64,000 bases of DNA, taken from Clostridium sp. OF03-18AA. Lineage in GTDB: Bacteria > Bacillota > Clostridia > Lachnospirales > Lachnospiraceae. Of the stretch, positions 8,258 through 15,491 are shown piece by piece. The stretch covers positions 1 through 64,000 of the forward strand of contig NZ_QUEP01000002.1 in assembly GCF_003478035.1 (NCBI RefSeq). Reading direction: 5' to 3'. The notes under the pieces were generated by a model. It worked only from the letters and a program-made list of their open reading frames with translations, was not told where the DNA came from and made no database searches. A program made the translations under genes and the position numbers. Each line of letters opens with the position of its first letter. Position 1 is the stretch's first letter.

Positions 8258-9554
8258 TCTGCTCATCATGAGCATCAATAACCTGCGCAGACGGAAACTC
8301 AGGACGGGACTTACCGTTCTGGGTGTTATCATCGGCACGGCCTCCATCGTAGTCATGGTCTCTCTGGGAATCGGATTGAAGGAAAATACCGTGGAATCCT
8401 ATGCTTCCTTCGGAAGCCTCACAAGGATCCAGATCAGTTCCGGATACGGGAACCAGTCCGAGGACGATTACCTCGTGGACGCCACGGTGACGAAGCTTGC
8501 GAAGATTCCACATGTGAAGAGTGTGTCCCCGATTCTGGAGACAGATGTGAATCTGAAGCAGGGAGTTTATCAGGGATATTCGAACATTGTGGGAATGCCC
8601 AGAGAGGAGCTGGAACAGATTCCGCTGGCGGAGGGAAAACTTCCGGACAAGAATGCGGCGACTCTGGAATTTATCGTCGGAAATATGGTTTCCGACAACT
8701 TTTATAACAGCAAGACCGGAAAGGGAAGCTGGGACGGCGAGGATCTTTCCAAAGTGGATCTTATACACAAGCCGTTTTTTACCATGCTCCAGAATATGGG
8801 AAACAGGGATGAAAGCAGCCAGAAAAAGTATCTTTTCCCGGCCTGCGCTCTGGTGGATGGCGGTGAGAACGGATTTTCTGAGTATGGATACCAGATCTAC
8901 ACGGATATTGATCTGTTAAAGACCCAGCTGAAAAAAATCTACCGGAAGAACCCGATCCCCGGACAGCCGACAAATAAAAAGGGAAAACCCTACAATTATT
9001 TTGTCTACAATATGATTTACGTGAATGTGGACGATATGGAGCATGTGACGGAGGTCCAGAAAGCGATCACAGATATGGGCTACGAGGCCTACAGCAGCAT
9101 GCAGTGGCTCGAACAGGCCCAGCAGCAGACGGATATGATCCAGGCGGTCCTCGGAGGCATCGGTGCTGTATCGCTGTTTGTGGCGGCAATCGGAATTGCA
9201 AACACGATGATGATGTCCATCTATGAGAGAACGAAGGAGATCGGTGTGCTGAAGGTTTTGGGATGTGCGCTTGGAGATATCCGGACGATGTTTTTGATGG
9301 AGGCAGGATTTATCGGATTTATGGGAGGCGTTCTGGGACTTGGCTTAAGCTACAGCGTCTCCGCGGCGATCAATAAGTTTCTGGGAGCCAGTCTCTCCGG
9401 CATGACCGGCGGTTCTGGAGCAATCTCAAGGATCCCGCTGTGGCTTTCCGGATCCGCGGTGGTCTTTGCGGTCCTGATCGGCATGCTGGCCGGATTTTTC
9501 CCGGCACTGCGGGCGATGAAATTAAGTCCGCTGGCGGCGATCCGGAATGAATAG
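8244..9554 (+). CDS. ABC transporter permease (MacB/FtsX family)
   Basis: A 436-residue integral membrane permease. One N-terminal helix (LTVLGVIIGTASIVVMVSLGIG) is followed by a large extracytoplasmic MacB-PCD-like domain to about residue 280. Three C-terminal helices carry the FtsX motif region (ANTMMMSIYERTKEIGVLKVLG) and the final PALRAMKLSPLAAIR. This is the mechanotransmission architecture of MacB, which does not move substrate through the bilayer itself. I start at 8244 because the protein then begins MRFFDLLIMS with the canonical helix; the frame is open 14 codons further upstream inside the previous gene. The 14-base overlap implies coupled translation. It is the last gene of the operon. 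Confidence 0.92.
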   Translation: MRFFDLLIMSINNLRRRKLRTGLTVLGVIIGTASIVVMVSLGIGLKENTVESYASFGSLTRIQISSGYGNQSEDDYLVDATVTKLAKIPHVKSVSPILETDVNLKQGVYQGYSNIVGMPREELEQIPLAEGKLPDKNAATLEFIVGNMVSDNFYNSKTGKGSWDGEDLSKVDLIHKPFFTMLQNMGNRDESSQKKYLFPACALVDGGENGFSEYGYQIYTDIDLLKTQLKKIYRKNPIPGQPTNKKGKPYNYFVYNMIYVNVDDMEHVTEVQKAITDMGYEAYSSMQWLEQAQQQTDMIQAVLGGIGAVSLFVAAIGIANTMMMSIYERTKEIGVLKVLGCALGDIRTMFLMEAGFIGFMGGVLGLGLSYSVSAAINKFLGASLSGMTGGSGAISRIPLWLSGSAVVFAVLIGMLAGFFPALRAMKLSPLAAIRNE

Positions 9555-9716
9555 GGTAAATGAGTCCTGGGTGCGCTGACACCTTAAAAATCTGACATTT
9601 CAGCCAGTCTGCAGGCAGGTTGGGGAGCAGCAGAAAAACTCCACAGTTAAGCCGTGCACGGAGAGGCGGACGGTTGCCAGACAACAGAAAAATCGGGATT
9701 AAAAGATCCGGTAAAA

Positions 9717-9768
9717 CAAAAGACACGCCATACAGATTTCACTTAAAACCTGGATGACGTGTTTTTTT
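9717..9768. terminator. probable bidirectional terminator between the exporter operon and cstA
   Basis: AAAAGACACG pairs with CGTGTTTTTT (one G-U pair) across a 30-base loop, with T-runs on both strands. It lies between two convergent genes. The stretch from 9555 to it shows no other feature. Confidence 0.5.
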
Positions 9769-9802
9769 CAATTTTTAAAATATCTGATCATTTACCCGGC
9801 AC

Positions 9803-11530
9803 TTAAGCCTTGGCCGCCTTCTGTCTGGACAGTGTCTGTACACCTTCAATAACAAGGATGATCGCAAGGAAGATCAGAAGGATTCCGAGGATCGTCTGTG
9901 CCCATGGACCCCAGTCAGCGCCGCCTGCGGCAATCATGCCGATCTGGTTCTTAACTGTGAGTGCAAGGGAGGTGATCGTAACGATGATCATGAATGCCAT
10001 CGGGATCAGGAACATCTTGTTGTTTTTGCCCATGTTTCCGAGCCATGTGGCAACGGCTAAGAGGCCGATACCTGCGAGAAGCTGGTTGGCAGCTCCGAAC
10101 AGTCCCCAGATCTTTCCGTATCCGTTCATACCGAGAAGGATGCCAAGGACAACTGTGAGGATCGTAGCGAAGTACGGATTTACCATAACCTTTTTCCAGC
10201 CCTCTTTGATGTCGGCAGCAGTTTCACCCGGCTCAAGCCAGAATTCCTGGAACATGAAACGCGCAAGACGTGTTGCGGTATCAAGAGAAGTAAGACAGAA
10301 CGCGGAATATGTAAGTACCAGTAAGGAGTTTAAAATGCTGTAGCTTCCCGGGATGATATCGTCGATCATGTGAGCGATACCGCCGCCGAAGATCGCTGTC
10401 GCGCCTTTTAATGCCTGATCCGGATGAACTGCGTTCCACTTGTAAGCATAACCGATCGCGCAGAGAGTTAAAACTGCAAGAACACACTCAAGGAGCATTC
10501 CGCCGTAAGCGATCGGCTTCGCGTCAGTCTCTTTGTCGAGCTGCTTGGATGTGGTACCGGAAGATACCAGAGAGTGGAAACCGGAGATCGCGCCGCAGGC
10601 AACTGTTGTAAACAGTACCGGGAACATGTACTGAACGCCGTTTCCGTTGTCAACTGCAAAGCTTGTCACAGCCGGGAAGGTGGAGTCGAAGGTCGGATGA
10701 GCGACGATGACGCCGAATGCTGCAACTGCTAACATTGCGTAAAGCAGGAAGGAACTTAAGTAGTCACGCGGCTGGAGAAGGATCCATACCGGTGTTACAG
10801 AAGCGATGGCGATGTAAAGACCAACGATCCACATCCATGCCTTTGTGGAGAGGTAGATCGGATGAAAGTTCATTCCGATCGCCATGATCAGAACGATCGC
10901 AAGAACGCCGAATACGGAAGCGATACCCATCGGCATGTTGCGGCGGTATACACAGAAACCGAATACGATTGCGATCAGGATGAACAGGATCGAGATCATC
11001 GCTACGGTTGCCGGAGTCGCGGATTTCGCCATATCAAGTGCGCCGCTCTCATCGTAAACTGCACCGAAGGTGGAAGCAACGATCGAAGCGAAGGCTGCTA
11101 CGACTAAGATCAGGGTCAGGTAAGAGAAGATGATGAAGAGCTGCTTTGCGCGTTTGCTCATGTTTGCGGAGATGATCTCTCCGATGGATTGTCCTTTGCT
11201 GCGGACAGATGCGAACAGTGCGCCGAAGTCATGGACACCGCCGAAGAAAATACCTCCGATGAGGATCCATAAGGTCACCGGAAGCCATCCGAACATAGCG
11301 GCGCCGATCGGTCCTGTGATCGGTCCTGCACCTGCGATGGATGAGAAATGGTGTCCCATCAGAACCGGGGCTTTTGCCGGTACATAGTCAACACCGTCTG
11401 CCATTGTATGAGCCGGTGTCTCTGTTTTGCTTTCGCCTACGCCCCACTGCTTGCACAGCCAGCCGCCGTAGCAGACATAGCCGATGCCAAGAATGGCAAC
11501 ACAGACGACGAGAAGTACTAATGAATTCAT
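9803..11530 (-). CDS. cstA: carbon starvation protein CstA / pyruvate transporter family
   Basis: A 575-residue polytopic membrane protein of the CstA family, which imports pyruvate and, in some species, peptides under carbon limitation. The N-terminus has the family signature around HHFSSIAGAGPITGPI and then FFGGVHDFGALFASVRSKG. Many hydrophobic segments follow, and ISGFHSLVSSGTTSKQ and TRLARFMFQEF are conserved CstA stretches. The length is intermediate between the short clostridial and long enterobacterial forms. The start has AAAGGGAGA upstream. The gene is transcribed alone, and a perfect GGGGTC palindrome lies in its upstream region. No LytTR-type sensor pair is next to it. Confidence 0.95.
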   Translation of the reverse strand: MNSLVLLVVCVAILGIGYVCYGGWLCKQWGVGESKTETPAHTMADGVDYVPAKAPVLMGHHFSSIAGAGPITGPIGAAMFGWLPVTLWILIGGIFFGGVHDFGALFASVRSKGQSIGEIISANMSKRAKQLFIIFSYLTLILVVAAFASIVASTFGAVYDESGALDMAKSATPATVAMISILFILIAIVFGFCVYRRNMPMGIASVFGVLAIVLIMAIGMNFHPIYLSTKAWMWIVGLYIAIASVTPVWILLQPRDYLSSFLLYAMLAVAAFGVIVAHPTFDSTFPAVTSFAVDNGNGVQYMFPVLFTTVACGAISGFHSLVSSGTTSKQLDKETDAKPIAYGGMLLECVLAVLTLCAIGYAYKWNAVHPDQALKGATAIFGGGIAHMIDDIIPGSYSILNSLLVLTYSAFCLTSLDTATRLARFMFQEFWLEPGETAADIKEGWKKVMVNPYFATILTVVLGILLGMNGYGKIWGLFGAANQLLAGIGLLAVATWLGNMGKNNKMFLIPMAFMIIVTITSLALTVKNQIGMIAAGGADWGPWAQTILGILLIFLAIILVIEGVQTLSRQKAAKA

Positions 11531-11565
11531 TGTTACTATCTCCCTTTCTTTTAAAATATAATAAT

Positions 11566-11767
11566 GTTGGGGTCAAAAGTTTTTGACCCCTTTGATACCG
11601 TATTGTTCCGCACTTTATGCTCTCACAATACTCAAAAACATTCATAATCCGCTCATTTTTCTGCGAAAAATGGCTGCTTATTCATGTTTTTGGCGGGGTC
11701 CAAGGTCAAAAAACCTCTTGCAGGCAAGCCTGCATCGGATTTATGACCTTTTCCCCCTGGTATCATA
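11566..11767. repeat. palindromic element upstream of cstA
   Basis: GGGGTCAAAA-GT-TTTTGACCCC (11569-11590) is a perfect palindrome. It is followed by TTTGATACC, by a long imperfect hairpin (AAAAACAT...ATTTTT / AAAAATGG...ATGTTTTT) and by GCAGGC-AA-GCCTGC. It ends near GGTATCA (11759), the inverse of TGATACC. The arrangement resembles a small non-coding palindromic insertion. It contains no convincing gene. Confidence 0.35.
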
Positions 11768-12280
11768 TAATACTTTTTTCAAAATTTTCGCAACATGGTG
11801 ACCGCTTGCGTTTGAAGTGACCTTCCCGTCAGCCACCTCCACCAACGCCGCATGAAAATTCATCCAGCCATGCAGGGAAAAATGAAAACTTTTGTAAATA
11901 CGGCATTTTTTTAGGGCTTTCCTTGCGTCCTCATCACAGGTATCGCAGACAAAGACTGCCGTAATATAGGAAGCCATATGGCCCGGACCGACATGGATCC
12001 GTTTCATGCCGTCAGCATGGATCTCGGATTTTAATTCCTCGAAGGTCTCTAAAGTCAGATGCGGAATGTTGACGAGATAGAGAAATTCCTCGTTTTCCGC
12101 GGACCATAATTCTGCCTTTTTTGAGATGACATACTGTCCGGAATGCTCAAAAAAATCGCAGCGGGCTGTGATTGGAGAGCGATCGCCATTGATCATCATA
12201 TGAATATCGTAAAAAGGTTCGTAGTTTTTTAACAGCCGCTCGATCGCGGACTCTCTTGTGTATTGCATTCGGCTTCCCAT
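11741..12280 (-). CDS. hypothetical protein
   Basis: A 179-residue soluble protein that I do not recognise. It begins with a helical stretch (RESAIERLLKNYEPFYDI), has a mixed alpha/beta middle with paired Cys in VCDTCDEDAR, and ends in a His- and Lys-rich segment (SGHHVAKILKKVLY). No signal peptide or membrane helix is visible. The start may be 12280 or the internal ATG at 12268, which has GGAAG four bases upstream. It is monocistronic, divergent from the following Cas6-like locus and followed by the palindromic element, into which its 3' end extends. The composition resembles the chromosomal neighbours. Confidence 0.7.
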   Translation of the reverse strand: MGSRMQYTRESAIERLLKNYEPFYDIHMMINGDRSPITARCDFFEHSGQYVISKKAELWSAENEEFLYLVNIPHLTLETFEELKSEIHADGMKRIHVGPGHMASYITAVFVCDTCDEDARKALKKCRIYKSFHFSLHGWMNFHAALVEVADGKVTSNASGHHVAKILKKVLYDTRGKRS

Positions 12281-12447
12281 TTCTAATATTGATTTTGTGC
12301 ATGAATTATTATACTTTTATGAAAAATATAAAAATTTTATAAAAAGCTTTATTATTATAACTCTGAATACATAATTATGCAAGTTTTTTACGAGATAAAT
12401 AGGGAAAGAAACAAAAAATTAGTTTTATAAATTAAGTGGAGGGGAAA

Positions 12448-12510
12448 ATGGATAGGACACCGTGTGCGGGTAATTTGGAAACCAGGAACGCATTTGACAA
12501 ATATTTGTGA
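12448..12510 (+). CDS. possible 20-residue leader peptide
   Basis: A tiny frame of 20 codons (ATG at 12448, TGA at 12508) with a strong GGAGGGGAAA ribosome site. Its 3' end overlaps the promoter at 12494-12522. Around it, 12281-12447 is AT-rich and shows no gene. It could be a chance frame. Confidence 0.2.
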   Translation: MDRTPCAGNLETRNAFDKYL

Positions 12511-12522
12511 AATTCCTATACT
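12494..12522 (+). promoter_or_regulatory. consensus promoter with palindromic spacer for the Cas6-like locus
   Basis: TTGACA (12494-12499), a 17-base spacer and TATACT (12517-12522). The perfect 12-bp palindrome ACAAATATTTGT (12497-12508) overlaps the -35 and the spacer, a likely repressor site. The transcript would start near 12529, before the AAGGAG of the 118-residue gene. Confidence 0.7.
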
Positions 12523-12586
12523 ACAATGTAAGTACAGAGTTCCGATCCGGAACCAGGATATATCGGTTAAAGAAGGAGAAAAAGAG

Positions 12587-12943
12587 ATGTTTATAAATTT
12601 TTCAAATCATCCGAGCAGCATGTGGGGCGAAAAACAGAAGACGGAAGCAGAAAAGTACGGACTGATCGAGGACCTGCCTTTCCCGGCGGTGAGCGCCCAT
12701 GCAGACAGGAAAGCGGTTCAGGATCTGGCGGAACACTATGCAGCCATGATCCTTGAAAAGCAGCCGGAATGCGTGATGTGCCAGGGAGAATTCTGCCTCA
12801 GCTATCATGTGATCGAAAGACTGAAGAAAGCCGGGGTACGGGTTGTTGCTGCCTGCAGTGAACGTGTGGTGGAGGAAGTATATGGAAAGACGGGAACGGA
12901 GAAGAAGAGCGTCTTTCAGTTTATCCAGTTCAGGGAATACTAA
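12587..12943 (+). CDS. small Rossmann-like protein next to a Cas6-like gene (Csx15/Csx20-like?)
   Basis: A 118-residue soluble protein. It opens with MFINFSNHPSSMW, a strand followed by a Ser/His loop reminiscent of the N-terminal motif of the small single-domain CARF-type ring nucleases Csx15/Csx20. Then come helices and strands in Rossmann order (CVMCQGEF, then VRVVAACSERVV), and a C-terminal SVFQFIQFREY. The ribosome site AAGGAG precedes the ATG; an upstream extension of the same frame runs into the promoter and is not used. The next gene, 69 bases on, encodes a Cas6-like RAMP protein, and this neighbour is the main reason to think of CRISPR biology. I cannot assign catalytic residues. The family could equally be a nucleotide-binding protein of other function. 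Confidence 0.6.
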   Translation: MFINFSNHPSSMWGEKQKTEAEKYGLIEDLPFPAVSAHADRKAVQDLAEHYAAMILEKQPECVMCQGEFCLSYHVIERLKKAGVRVVAACSERVVEEVYGKTGTEKKSVFQFIQFREY

Positions 12944-13012
12944 AGGGTTCTGTCTGAAGCAGCAAAAATGACTGGCTGTTTTGAAATATGACCAGAAATT
13001 AGGAGTAACGAT

Positions 13013-13966
13013 ATGAGAAAAAATGAGGAAAACATGACCTGGATGGACATCCCGTATATCACGCTGACGTTTTGTCTGAGATTTTATCAGAGAGTCGCGG
13101 TGCCGGAGAACAAGGTTTCCGCGCTGCGAGGAGGTCTTGGGGAGATGCTGCTCCGGAAAAACTGCATTGCGGACCGGGACTGTGAAGCGTGCCGGTTTCA
13201 GGACAACTGCATGGTCTGGAATGCTTTTTACACACCGATGCGGCTGAAACCCGGGTATGTGACGGGAAAGGAGAGTCTTGGGTATCTGATCGAATGCGAC
13301 AATCTGGATACGGTGATGGACGAGGGGCACGGGTTCGTGTTCCGCCTGAAGCTTTTCGGGCGCAATATCCCGCTGTTCGCCCAGTATCTGGATGCGTTCT
13401 GGCGCCTCGGACAATGCGGACTCGGGAAAGAACAGGCGAAGTTTGAGATCGCGGCGGTCTACACGGAAGAAGAACAGCTGCTTTTGGATGATACAGAGAT
13501 CCATATGGAACATTTCCGGGTACACACGGTCGGAGAGTATATCCGGAAGAGAAAATGGGAACTTTCGGGAGAACAGCCGGCGCAGAACGGCGATTATCTG
13601 GTCCATTTCCTGAGACCTCTGGCACTGCGGAAGGACCGGATCGATCTGAAATGTTTTGATGCGGAAGCGATCTGGCGCGCGATCCACCGGAAGATCCAGA
13701 TGATGAGCGCCTTCGATGAGATCGGGACAGAACTGGAAAAACCGCAGACGTGGCCGCAGATCATCGACGCGAGATCGGCAGAGACCTCGGTCAGACGATA
13801 TTCCAGCACGCACAGAAAAGGAATGGAATTAAGCGGAGTTCAGGGATATGTGATCTTCGAAGAGGTTCCGGAGGAGAGACTGGAAGAACTTCTGGCAGGA
13901 GAACTGTTCCATATAGGAAGAAATAACAGCTTTGATTTTGGGCGGTATGTGGTACAGAGACGATAA
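13013..13966 (+). CDS. Cas6-like RAMP-superfamily protein (orphan)
   Basis: A 317-residue protein resembling the Cas6 / pre-crRNA endoribonuclease RAMP family. A Cys cluster CEACRFQDNC near residues 60-70 is followed by the FYTPM turn, as in many Cas6/DUF2276 proteins. The C-terminus has a ferredoxin-like strand (GVQGYVIFEEVP) and the glycine-rich loop HIGRNNSFDFGRY, which is the RAMP signature. Cas6 cleaves CRISPR-repeat RNA, but no repeat array, Cas1/2 or effector gene lies in the window, so its RNA substrate is unknown. The ribosome site AGGAG is seven bases upstream. It appears co-transcribed with the 118-residue gene. Alternatives are a housekeeping RAMP RNase or a Cas6 acting on an array elsewhere. 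13967-14148 contains only a possible 30-codon gene remnant (13991-14089) and the sigK leader. Confidence 0.65.
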   Translation: MRKNEENMTWMDIPYITLTFCLRFYQRVAVPENKVSALRGGLGEMLLRKNCIADRDCEACRFQDNCMVWNAFYTPMRLKPGYVTGKESLGYLIECDNLDTVMDEGHGFVFRLKLFGRNIPLFAQYLDAFWRLGQCGLGKEQAKFEIAAVYTEEEQLLLDDTEIHMEHFRVHTVGEYIRKRKWELSGEQPAQNGDYLVHFLRPLALRKDRIDLKCFDAEAIWRAIHRKIQMMSAFDEIGTELEKPQTWPQIIDARSAETSVRRYSSTHRKGMELSGVQGYVIFEEVPEERLEELLAGELFHIGRNNSFDFGRYVVQRR

Positions 13967-14148
13967 CCTTTATGCCTTTGCAGGCAGAAAGTGCTGAAAG
14001 CCTGTGAGGTGAAGGACATAGCCCAGACACTGGGAAGAGAGCTGGGATATGAGCTGGCCGCAAGCGGAGAAAATAAGGAAAAGATGTAAAAGCACCCGCC
14101 GCGCGTCCACCGCATAAAATAAAGTAATGAAGCTTAAGGCGGCTTTCT

Positions 14149-14547
14149 TTGAAGACATTTCCGAAACCACTGAGCGCGCAGGAAGAGCGGGAATACTTAA
14201 GACGCTGCAAAGAGGGCGACCTGGAAGCCAGAGAGGTGCTGATCAGCCGGAACCTTCGGCTGGTCGCACATGTGGTCAAAAAATACCAGCAGTCCGGATA
14301 TGAGACGGACGATCTTCTGTCAGTTGGAACCATCGGCCTGATCAAGGCAGTCAATACGTTTAATGCGGAAAAAGGATCAAGACTGGCGACCTATGCCGTC
14401 AAATGCGTGGAAAATGCTATCCTCTCACGGATGCGTTTATGGTTCCAAACCAGTATCCCCAGAGCCGAAAAGAACCGAGATGGCGTATTTTGGCACAGGT
14501 ATCCGAGAATATGTATATCCTTTGCTCTGCTTTGGACGGCTGCGTAA
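14149..14547 (+). CDS. sigK: sporulation sigma factor K, 5' half (interrupted)
   Basis: The N-terminal half of the late mother-cell sigma factor. KPLSAQEEREYL aligns with the start of mature sigma-K, NLRLVAHVVKKY is region 2.1, and DDLLSVGTIGLIKAVNTF is region 2.2/2.3 that binds RNA polymerase core. Homology stops at ENAIL (about 14424); the remaining codons to 14547 belong to the inserted element. The start is TTG at 14149 with AAGGCGG six bases upstream. The only other codons before the in-frame TGA at 14128 do not encode the hydrophobic pro-sequence of Bacillus sigma-K, so this protein would need no proteolytic activation, as in C. difficile. The 3' half lies at 34248-34610. Confidence 0.92.
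   Translation: MKTFPKPLSAQEEREYLRRCKEGDLEAREVLISRNLRLVAHVVKKYQQSGYETDDLLSVGTIGLIKAVNTFNAEKGSRLATYAVKCVENAILSRMRLWFQTSIPRAEKNRDGVFWHRYPRICISFALLWTAA
14410..14424. other. attL of the sigK-intervening element
   Basis: GAAAATGCTATCCTC in the sigK 5' half shares AAATG-NN-ATCCT with attR (34242-34256). Crossing over in AAATG restores codons Glu-Asn-Glu-Ile-Leu, the residues conserved in sigma-K. Confidence 0.75.
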
Positions 14548-14558
14548 GGTATGCACCT

Positions 14559-15035
14559 ATGTATATCCATAGTTTCCGACCGATCGCCCCTCGCAAGATC
14601 TTGGAAGCACAGCTGTTCAATCAGCAGTATCAGAACTACGAAGATATTCCCAATGTACCGGACAGGCTCCGTTGGTGCCGTCATCACATGGGCCTGATGC
14701 AAAAGGAAGTTGCAGAGCTGATCGGTATCAGCCGTGGACATTACATAGATTTTGAAGTCGGATATGTTGACTACTATCCAAAGGAGATTGTGGACAAGTT
14801 GGCAGAGCTATATGGAGTACCGGTGGATGACCTGCTGGATGATTACAATCGCTTCTTATATAAAGGACAAGGAAAGATGATACGAGAATATCGTGAAAGT
14901 TTGGGACTAAAAAAGAAACCGTTTGCTCGGCTGATGGGAATTTCACCTAATCTGCTTCGAGCATGGGAAGATCATCAAAAGCGAATGAACATCAATTCCT
15001 GGAACAAGTATTTCAAAGGGAAAATAAAAGCATAA
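14559..15035 (+). CDS. helix-turn-helix protein with two HTH regions
   Basis: A 158-residue protein with two XRE-like helix-turn-helix regions: RLRWCRHHMGLMQKEVAELIGISRGHY near the middle and IREYRESLGLKKKPFARLMGIS towards the end. It is a likely DNA-binding regulator of the element. I place the start at 14559 (MYIHSFRP); the frame is open upstream to attL but without a ribosome site, and the chosen site is itself weak. It is the first gene inside the left end of the sigK element and is closed by a strong terminator that overlaps the convergent 73-residue gene. A role in controlling excision or transfer genes is inference from position only. Confidence 0.7.
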   Translation: MYIHSFRPIAPRKILEAQLFNQQYQNYEDIPNVPDRLRWCRHHMGLMQKEVAELIGISRGHYIDFEVGYVDYYPKEIVDKLAELYGVPVDDLLDDYNRFLYKGQGKMIREYRESLGLKKKPFARLMGISPNLLRAWEDHQKRMNINSWNKYFKGKIKA

Positions 15036-15036
15036 G

Positions 15037-15086
15037 AAAAGCAGGTGAGGGGGCCTTAATCGGTTTGCTCACCTGCTTCCTTTTTT
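15037..15086 (+). terminator. terminator after the HTH gene
   Basis: AAGCAGGTGAG (15039-15049) pairs with CTCACCTGCTT (15068-15078), followed by CCTTTTTT. It overlaps the 3' end of the convergent gene. Confidence 0.8.
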
Positions 15087-15277
15087 GCGGATGCGATAAC
15101 CGCACCCAGCAACTCCGCCTTTTGATCGGATGGACAATTTAATTTTTTGATATACTGATTGACCATATCTGCGTGGACACCGGCTACTCGCTCTGCCAAT
15201 TCACGTTTCCCCTGTTCTGTTTTAGGATAATGGACAATTACATTGATTGGAGCACTCTTTCTTGCGATACCACGCAC
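15056..15277 (-). CDS. small basic protein of the sigK element
   Basis: A 73-residue protein with an Arg/Lys-rich N-terminus, a short strand (INVIVHYP), then two helices (GKRELAERVAGVHADMVNQYIKKL and a C-terminal Ala-rich one). The layout fits a ribbon-helix-helix or a small accessory DNA-binding protein, but no motif is decisive. The start is uncertain: a GTG at 15277 directly abuts GGGAGG, which is too close for normal initiation, so a slightly shorter form is possible. It lies close to attL. Small basic proteins at the ends of such elements are often recombination directionality factors, and that is a guess here. Confidence 0.45.
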   Translation of the reverse strand: MRGIARKSAPINVIVHYPKTEQGKRELAERVAGVHADMVNQYIKKLNCPSDQKAELLGAVIASAKKEAGEQTD

Positions 15278-15491
15278 CTCCCTCGGTATTTCAGTTTATG
15301 AGAGAGAAGTTGTCCGCTATAACCACATTACTGCAGCCGCTTTGCTACTTCAAAAAATAGGAATTGATGCTATAATAAAAGGTAAGATATTCGGAACTTC
15401 TTTCGTGATATCATTCTATCAAGAAACTGTCAAAGGCACATTGAGTGCCAATTGACCATAAATTGACTACTTTTCGAAGGGAGGGCTGTTT

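Noticed and set aside
12602..13813. 403-codon open frame on the minus strand
   Set aside because: Lies antisense to the 118-residue and Cas6-like genes, which have ribosome sites, a promoter and family motifs; its product is Arg/His/Phe-rich as expected for a shadow frame.
13991..14089. Short frame KVLKACEVKDIAQTLGRELG before sigK
   Set aside because: Reads protein-like for about 33 codons but has no ATG, ribosome site or recognised family; kept only as a possible gene remnant.
12281..14148. CRISPR array next to the Cas6-like gene
   Set aside because: No direct repeats with regular spacers were found here or anywhere in the window.
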